DNA of 19,732 nucleotides from Campylobacterales bacterium (GTDB lineage Bacteria > Campylobacterota_A > Desulfurellia > JAADFJ01), in the NCBI GenBank assembly GCA_027080125.1, contig JALWSW010000126.1, positions 1 through 19,732 on the forward strand. Reading direction: 5' to 3'. Below are positions 14,680 through 19,732 of this stretch, one piece after another. The position numbers and the translations under genes were made by a program. The notes beneath the pieces were generated by a model. It saw only the letters and a program-made list of their open reading frames with translations, searched no databases and was not told where the DNA came from. How positions within the stretch are numbered: the stretch's first letter is position 1; the number at the start of each line of letters is the position of its first letter.

Positions 14680-15312
14680 CTATCCCGTTAAAATTTGTAT
14701 TAATGAATATATTATTGGAGAAATAATTCCGTTCAAGACTCCACTAAACAGAAGAATCATTATTATAATCATACCGTAAGGTTCAATCCTCATCAGGGCG
14801 ATCTTCTGCTCTGCAGGCAGAAGCTCTTCAAGTATATGACCTCCGTCCAGAGGAGGAATCGGGATTAGATTAAAAACCATCAAAACTATGTTTATAACAA
14901 TGCTATAGTAAAGCATAGAGCTCAACGGAGCTGCCAGAAAAACCGGCAGAAACAGAACCAGCTTGAGAAGCAAAGCAGAAGCGAGCGCAAGAATAAAATT
15001 CATAACCACACCGGCTGCAGAAACAATCAGGAGAGCGTTTCTCTTTATCAAATATGACGGATTGATAGGAACCGGTTTTGCCCACCCAAAGAGAATAGGA
15101 GAGCCAAAAAATATGAGAGCCCCAGGTACAAGAATCGTGCCAATCGGATCAATATGTGGCATGGGATTAAGTGTCAGCCTGCCTGCAAGTTTTGCCGTGG
15201 GATCTCCCAGTTTATAGGCGGCATAACCATGGGCAACTTCATGGCTGATTACAGCTACCAATATTGGAATAGCCGACATCACTATTGTTTGAAGAGTGTG
15301 ATAAAAATTCAT
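14680..15312 (-). CDS. Site-2 protease family (M50) membrane zinc metalloprotease
   Basis: Intramembrane zinc metalloprotease of the M50 family. The 210 residues form a compact, mostly hydrophobic protein with the zinc-binding HExxH at residues 24-28 (SHEVAHGYAAYK) and the third zinc ligand in NLIPIPPLDGGHIL. There is no PDZ domain, so it is not a RseP-type regulator but the short form common in bacteria. There is no clear ribosome site before its ATG; it lies 5 bp after the lptE stop and 4 bp before trpS, so coupling is likely. Its substrate is unknown. Confidence 0.88.
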   Translation of the reverse strand: MNFYHTLQTIVMSAIPILVAVISHEVAHGYAAYKLGDPTAKLAGRLTLNPMPHIDPIGTILVPGALIFFGSPILFGWAKPVPINPSYLIKRNALLIVSAAGVVMNFILALASALLLKLVLFLPVFLAAPLSSMLYYSIVINIVLMVFNLIPIPPLDGGHILEELLPAEQKIALMRIEPYGMIIIMILLFSGVLNGIISPIIYSLIQILTG

Positions 15313-15317
15313 TTCGT

Positions 15318-15818
15318 TTAAAAATTGATAAAGATATAGTTTATTATATCCCCTGCCATTTTATCCGCTGCCCGCTTTATAGCTTCTTGCTTATTGTTTG
15401 CTGTTACAGACGGTGCTGCGCCTGCATCGTAATCCTCGAATTCTACCATATTGTCTCCTTTTCTGATAACTTTTTTATTGCTGATCAATCTGAATGAGAC
15501 CGTAAGCAATACCCTGTCTCTTGTGGTTGTACCGTTTTTGTCAAAGGCAATATGAGTTATCTTTATATCTTTTACGATTCCTTCAAGAAATGCCGCAGCC
15601 TTGTCTTTGTTTGCCAGTGAAATTCTTTTGTTTGAAATTAGTCTGCTATTTAGCATTTCCGTCATAATCTTGCCTGCATCCGGTTCGTCGGTTCTGTTTT
15701 CGAATGTCTTTACCCAAATCGTTTTAACAGGCAGCGTATTTACCTCCGACAGAAAAGAATAGCCGCATCCGCTCATCGGTAAAATAAGCAATATAAGCAA
15801 TATATACAGCTTTTTCAT
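15318..15818 (-). CDS. lptE: LptE-like outer-membrane lipoprotein (LPS assembly)
   Basis: Probable LptE, the lipoprotein that plugs the LptD channel for lipopolysaccharide insertion. The 166 residues match the family. The N-terminal signal ends in a lipobox, LPMSGC with Cys18, followed by the GYSF start typical of LptE (GCGYxF). The rest shows the alpha/beta pattern with the usual VKTIWVKTFENRTDEPD-type segment. Sequence similarity in this family is low, so position counts: leuS-lptE adjacency is also found in E. coli. The ATG overlaps the leuS stop (ATGA at 15815-15818). Confidence 0.82.
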   Translation of the reverse strand: MKKLYILLILLILPMSGCGYSFLSEVNTLPVKTIWVKTFENRTDEPDAGKIMTEMLNSRLISNKRISLANKDKAAAFLEGIVKDIKITHIAFDKNGTTTRDRVLLTVSFRLISNKKVIRKGDNMVEFEDYDAGAAPSVTANNKQEAIKRAADKMAGDIINYIFINF

Positions 15819-18277
15819 ACTGCCGCCACGTTAACAATCTTATCTTTTACAACAATAACTTTTTTAATCGTTTTGCCGGTTGTAAATCTTTTCACTTTCG
15901 GAGAATCAAGGGCGAGCTGTTTTAGCTCTTGCTCGCTCAGTCCTTTTGCCACCGATATCTGATCTCTCAGCTTTCCGTTTACCGTAAGTGCAATATTGAC
16001 CTTATCCTCAAATATCTGGTTTTGATTATATTTTGGCCATTCAAATTTTGAAACAAAACCCTCTTTGCCAAATTTTTCCCAAAGCTCTTCGGCAAAATGA
16101 GGTGCCATAGGTGATAGCATTCTGATTAAGCTTGATGCGGCAAAACCGGCAGCAATTTCGTCGTTTTTCGTGACAATATCAAACTTTGCAAAACCGTTTG
16201 TCAGCTCCATAAGTTTGCTTATGGCGGTATTAAAATGATAATTTTCCATATCTTTGGTTACCTTGTTGATTGTTTTATTGACCAGCGTGAGAAACGATTT
16301 CAGCTTTTCCGAAAGGTTTTCAGAGTCTATTTCGGCAGATTCCTGTAACGATATCTTTTTTGAAAGTCCTATTAAAAGGTTCCATACCCTTCCTAAAAAT
16401 CGATGGGCTCCTGCGACCCCTTCATCGCTCCATTCGAGATCTTTTTCCGGGGGTGCGGCAAAAAGCGAAAAAAGCCTTGCGGTATCGGCGCCGTAGTTTT
16501 CAATCAGCTCATCAGGATCCACAACATTTCCCTTCGACTTACTCATCTTTGAGCCGTTTTTTATCACCATTCCTTGGGTAAGCAATCTTGCAAACGGCTC
16601 GTCGCAATCGATATATCCCAAATCTCTCAGCACCTTGACAAAATAGCGCGCATAAAGCAGATGCATAACCGCATGCTCAATACCTCCGACATATTGATCT
16701 ACAGGCATCCATCTGTTTGCCTTGTTTTTGTTAAACGGAGCGTTCTCATCAGGAGAAATATAGCGCAAAAAATACCAAGAAGATTCTACGAATGTATCGA
16801 ATGTGTCGGTTTCGCGCTTTGCCGGCTTTCCGCAGTTAGGACAAACTGTATTTACAAACGCTTTACTGTTTTTCAGAGGAGAGCCTCCTTCGCCGGTAAT
16901 CTTGACATCATCAGGCAAAACAACCGGTAGATCTTTTTCAGGCACGGTCACGATTCCGCATTCATCGCAATAGATAACCGGAATCGGCGCGCCCCAATAT
17001 CGTTGACGCGATACATTCCAGTCTCTTAATCTGAATTGAGCGACCTTTTTGCCAAGTTTCCACTTTTCAAGGAATTGCGTTATTTTATCTTTTGCTTCAA
17101 TATTGTTAAGTCCGCTGAAATTCCCCGAATCAACAAGCGTCCCTTCGCCGGTATATGCGCAATCTTTAGGAATCTCGTTACCTTCGGGCAGTATAACATA
17201 TTTTATCGGTATATCATATTTTTTTGCAAACTCATAATCCCTTTGATCATGTGCTGGGACTCCCATAACAACGCCGGTGCCGTAATCGGTAACAACAAAA
17301 TTAGCTGCATAGAGAGGCACCTTTTTATTATTTACCGGATTTGTCAGATAGATTCCGGTAAAAACCCCCTCTTTTTCACGTTTGGCAAGCTCTGCCTCGC
17401 TTGTTGTACCCGCACTGTTTTTTTCTATAAATTTTCTGACTGTTTCTTCTTGAGGATTTCCTTTGACCAAATCAATGAGATCCGGGTGAAGCGGCGCTAT
17501 GGAAACAAAGGTAACTCCAAACAGCGTATCAGGTCTTGTTGTGAAGACACTCAAACATTTTTTCTCGGTTCCTTCTATCTTAAAATCGACCATGCTTCCA
17601 TAGCTTTTTCCTATCCAATGTTTTTGCATGGTCAGCACCTTCTCAGGCCAGCCCTCTTTTATCTGAGCCATATCCTCAAGAAGTTGGTCTGCATAATCGG
17701 TTATCTTGAAAAACCATTGTGAAAACTGTTTTTTTTCAACTTCGCTTCCGCATCTCCAGCAGCGCCCATCCTCAACCTGCTCGTTTGCAAGAACGGTCTG
17801 ACAGTGATTGCAGAAGTTCGCCGCTGCGTTTTTTCTGTAAGCCATACCGTTTTTATACATCTGAATAAAAATCTTCTGCTCCCAACGGTAATATTCCGGT
17901 AAGCAGGTGACAACCTCGCGGCTCCAGTCGTATGAAAAGCCAAGTCTTTTGAGCTCGGTTTCCATATATTCTATATTTTCAAGAGTCCATTTTTTAGGTG
18001 CTATGTCATGAGCAATTGCGGCATTTTCCGCAGGCATTCCGAACGCATCAAAACCTATCGGATGAAGCACGTTAAACCCTCTCATCATCTTAAAGCGGGC
18101 TATTGCATCTCCGATTGTGTAATTTCTGACATGTCCCATATGGATTCTGCCTGAGGGATACGGAAACATCTCAAGCATATAAAAGTTTTTATCGCTGCCT
18201 TCGATGTGAAAGATTCCGGCTTTTTCCCAACGCTCCTGCCATTTTTTTTCGATTACGGCAGGATTATATTTTTCCAC
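15815..18277 (-). CDS. leuS: Leucyl-tRNA synthetase
   Basis: Class I synthetase that charges tRNA-Leu, with an editing domain. The 820 residues are slightly shorter than the 860 of E. coli. HMGH (46-49, in PSGRIHMGHVRNYT) is the HIGH motif, and the KMSKS motif lies at 577-581. The editing-site FTTRPDTLFG segment is present, as are zinc-type cysteine pairs (CNHC...CWRC and CDEC...CPNC). The C-terminal anticodon domain ends with the usual VNGKLRDQISV. The start is GTG at 18277, with GGAG eight bases upstream at the end of ilvD; the gap to ilvD is 3 bp. It is followed by lptE, overlapping by 4 bp. Confidence 0.97.
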   Translation of the reverse strand: MEKYNPAVIEKKWQERWEKAGIFHIEGSDKNFYMLEMFPYPSGRIHMGHVRNYTIGDAIARFKMMRGFNVLHPIGFDAFGMPAENAAIAHDIAPKKWTLENIEYMETELKRLGFSYDWSREVVTCLPEYYRWEQKIFIQMYKNGMAYRKNAAANFCNHCQTVLANEQVEDGRCWRCGSEVEKKQFSQWFFKITDYADQLLEDMAQIKEGWPEKVLTMQKHWIGKSYGSMVDFKIEGTEKKCLSVFTTRPDTLFGVTFVSIAPLHPDLIDLVKGNPQEETVRKFIEKNSAGTTSEAELAKREKEGVFTGIYLTNPVNNKKVPLYAANFVVTDYGTGVVMGVPAHDQRDYEFAKKYDIPIKYVILPEGNEIPKDCAYTGEGTLVDSGNFSGLNNIEAKDKITQFLEKWKLGKKVAQFRLRDWNVSRQRYWGAPIPVIYCDECGIVTVPEKDLPVVLPDDVKITGEGGSPLKNSKAFVNTVCPNCGKPAKRETDTFDTFVESSWYFLRYISPDENAPFNKNKANRWMPVDQYVGGIEHAVMHLLYARYFVKVLRDLGYIDCDEPFARLLTQGMVIKNGSKMSKSKGNVVDPDELIENYGADTARLFSLFAAPPEKDLEWSDEGVAGAHRFLGRVWNLLIGLSKKISLQESAEIDSENLSEKLKSFLTLVNKTINKVTKDMENYHFNTAISKLMELTNGFAKFDIVTKNDEIAAGFAASSLIRMLSPMAPHFAEELWEKFGKEGFVSKFEWPKYNQNQIFEDKVNIALTVNGKLRDQISVAKGLSEQELKQLALDSPKVKRFTTGKTIKKVIVVKDKIVNVAAV

Positions 18278-18280
18278 CTG

Positions 18281-19732
18281 CTACTCCAGAACCGCACCTT
18301 GGCTTGATGAGCCGACCAGCTTCGAATAGCGTCTAAGGTATCCTTTTGCGATCTTCGGTTCCTTCGGTTTCCATTCCGCTTTTCGCTTTGCAAGTTCTGC
18401 ATCAGAAACCTCAAGCGTTATGGAGCGTTTTTTTACATCGATTGATATCTTATCCCCGTTGCGAACCAATCCTATCGTTCCGCCTCTGATAGCCTCAGGA
18501 GCAATATGGCCGATGGAGAGCCCTCTTGTTGCTCCGCTGAATCTTCCGTCTGTTATAAGTGCAACCGATTTATCAAGTCCCATTCCTGCAATTGCCGAGG
18601 TTGGAGCAAGCATCTCTTTCATTCCGGGACCTCCGGCTGGTCCCTCATAGCGTATAACCACAACATCTCCGGCCTCAACCTTCTGAGCATATATTGCATC
18701 AAGCGCTTCAGCTTCCGAATCAAACACCTTTGCGTTGCCTTTGAAACTCAATATGGATTCATCAACTCCGGATTGCTTTACGATAGCGCCCTCAGGAGCG
18801 AGATTGCCTTTTAGAATTGACAAACCGCCTTTTGGGAAATAGGGGTTATTCAGATCTCTTATGACATCATTATCAAACACGACTCTGTTCTTGTAGCTTA
18901 CCTCAAGCGGATTTCCGGTTACCGTAACGCAACTTCCGTTGATAACTCCAAGCTCTTTTATTCTGTTTAAAAGCGCCATTATGCCGCCGGCGTTATCAAG
19001 ATCCTCAAGATGATACGGTCCTACCGGAGAAAACGAACAGAGATCGGGAACCTTATCGCTTATTTCGTTAAAGCTTTCTATCGGGAAATCGATATCTGCT
19101 TCCTTGCATATAGCAAGCAGATGCAAAACGGTGTTAGTCGAGCATCCAAGCGCCATATCGGCTGCAACGGCGTTTTTTATTGCCTCTTTGGTAATAATAT
19201 CCTTAATTTTTATCCCTTTGCTAACAAGCTCTACGATGCTTTTGCCAGCCAGTTTTGCAAGACGTGTTCTTGCCGAATAAGGCGCGGGAACAGTGCCGTT
19301 GCCCGGAAGGCTTATTCCCATTGCTTCGCTTATACAGTTTATAGAGTTTGCAGAATACATACCCGAGCATGACCCGCAGCTTGGGCATCCGGCATTTTCC
19401 AACGCCTTCAATTCCGCCTCATCGATTTTTCCGGCGATTTTTGACCCAACCCCTTCGAATATCTGGGCCAAATCGATTGATTTGCCGTTGTATCTTCCAG
19501 CAAGCATCGGACCGCCTGAGAACATCAATGTTGGGATATTGACGCGTAATGCGCCCATAATCATTCCCGGGACAATCTTATCGCAAGCCGGCATAAGAAC
19601 AAGTCCGTCAAACGGATGTGCCGACGCCATCGTTTCGATTGAATCGGCAATAATCTCTCTGCTTGGAAGCGAATAGTGCATTCCAAGATGACCCATAGCT
19701 ATTCCGTCATCAACCGCTATTGTGTTGAATTC
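18281..19732 (-). CDS. ilvD: Dihydroxy-acid dehydratase (5' end missing at right edge)
   Basis: Iron-sulfur dehydratase that makes the 2-keto acids of valine, leucine and isoleucine from their dihydroxy precursors. The frame is open to the right edge, and the codons before the ATG at 19696 read EFNTIAVDDGIA, the canonical sequence leading to MGHLGMHYSLPSRE. The gene therefore continues right and roughly 70 residues are missing of about 555. Among 483 visible residues, the cluster cysteines appear in PACDKI (50), CGSCSGM (122) and GCSTNT (197), all preserved, and DGRFSGATRGLSIGH is intact. It heads the visible part of the minus-strand run and lies 3 bp before leuS, linking leucine precursor synthesis with leucine charging. 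Confidence 0.96.
   Translation of the reverse strand, partial: EFNTIAVDDGIAMGHLGMHYSLPSREIIADSIETMASAHPFDGLVLMPACDKIVPGMIMGALRVNIPTLMFSGGPMLAGRYNGKSIDLAQIFEGVGSKIAGKIDEAELKALENAGCPSCGSCSGMYSANSINCISEAMGISLPGNGTVPAPYSARTRLAKLAGKSIVELVSKGIKIKDIITKEAIKNAVAADMALGCSTNTVLHLLAICKEADIDFPIESFNEISDKVPDLCSFSPVGPYHLEDLDNAGGIMALLNRIKELGVINGSCVTVTGNPLEVSYKNRVVFDNDVIRDLNNPYFPKGGLSILKGNLAPEGAIVKQSGVDESILSFKGNAKVFDSEAEALDAIYAQKVEAGDVVVIRYEGPAGGPGMKEMLAPTSAIAGMGLDKSVALITDGRFSGATRGLSIGHIAPEAIRGGTIGLVRNGDKISIDVKKRSITLEVSDAELAKRKAEWKPKEPKIAKGYLRRYSKLVGSSSQGAVLE

Noticed and set aside
17036..17722. 228-residue plus-strand open frame
   Set aside because: Antisense to the middle of leuS, with Cys/Phe/Ile-rich unnatural composition and no recognisable domain.
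19727..19732. Window ends exactly on GAATTC (EcoRI site)
   Set aside because: It could mark a clone end, but a six-base match is weak evidence and it lies within the intact ilvD reading frame.
1..19732. Search for CRISPR arrays, tRNA or rRNA genes, insertion sequences, phage or defence genes
   Set aside because: No regularly spaced repeats, no cloverleaf-like segment in the small intergenic gaps, and no transposase, integrase or toxin-antitoxin family among the frames. The window is core genome.

Overview
The window looks like an ordinary, gene-dense chromosomal segment of a low-GC (I estimate about 40% by eye), Gram-negative anaerobe or microaerophile. The evidence is an LptE-like outer-membrane lipoprotein, a type II secretion/type IV pilus motor pair, a TRAP transporter, an MqnA/MqnD-family protein (futalosine route to menaquinone) and an HspR-controlled cbpA. 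This mix suits Desulfobacterota/Campylobacterota-type lineages, but the taxon is an inference. I see no rRNA, tRNA, CRISPR array, insertion sequence, phage gene or other sign of transfer. Every gene belongs to a recognisable family, and I did not find a previously undescribed system. The interest lies in regulatory sites and gene arrangement.

Layout. (1) 1-2714, plus strand: the 3' part of a gspE/pilB-type ATPase followed by its gspF/pilC-type membrane partner, overlapping by one base. (2) 2715-3624, plus: a short intergenic region with a weak hairpin and a promoter carrying a perfect inverted repeat, then the mqnD-like gene. It ends 2 bp from the convergent TRAP operon. (3) 3627-6461, minus: a TRAP transporter transcribed dctP, dctQ, dctM, with a strong stem-loop between dctP and dctQ. 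(4) 6462-6676: a 215-bp divergent regulatory region, the largest gap in the window. It has a sigma70-like promoter facing dctP and another facing cbpA. The cbpA promoter overlaps an inverted repeat with exactly the geometry of the HspR operator (HAIR). (5) 6677-9812, plus: cbpA-hspR-ruvA-xseA, all overlapping by 4-8 bp, so stress regulation appears tied to two DNA repair genes. (6) 9783-19732, minus: a compact run in transcription order ilvD (start lies beyond the right edge), leuS, lptE, M50 metalloprotease, trpS, then after a 73-bp gap mrp, a DUF47/PhoU-like gene, pit and ppx/gppA. Apart from the 73-bp gap, neighbours overlap or lie within 5 bp. Ppx and xseA overlap tail to tail by 30 bp.

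Working together. DUF47, Pit and Ppx/GppA form a phosphate uptake and polyphosphate/(p)ppGpp module. The leuS-lptE adjacency matches the order known in E. coli. IlvD and LeuS join leucine-family synthesis to leucyl-tRNA charging. CbpA and HspR form a chaperone/repressor feedback pair, and RuvA and XseA would rise and fall with them if transcription reads through.
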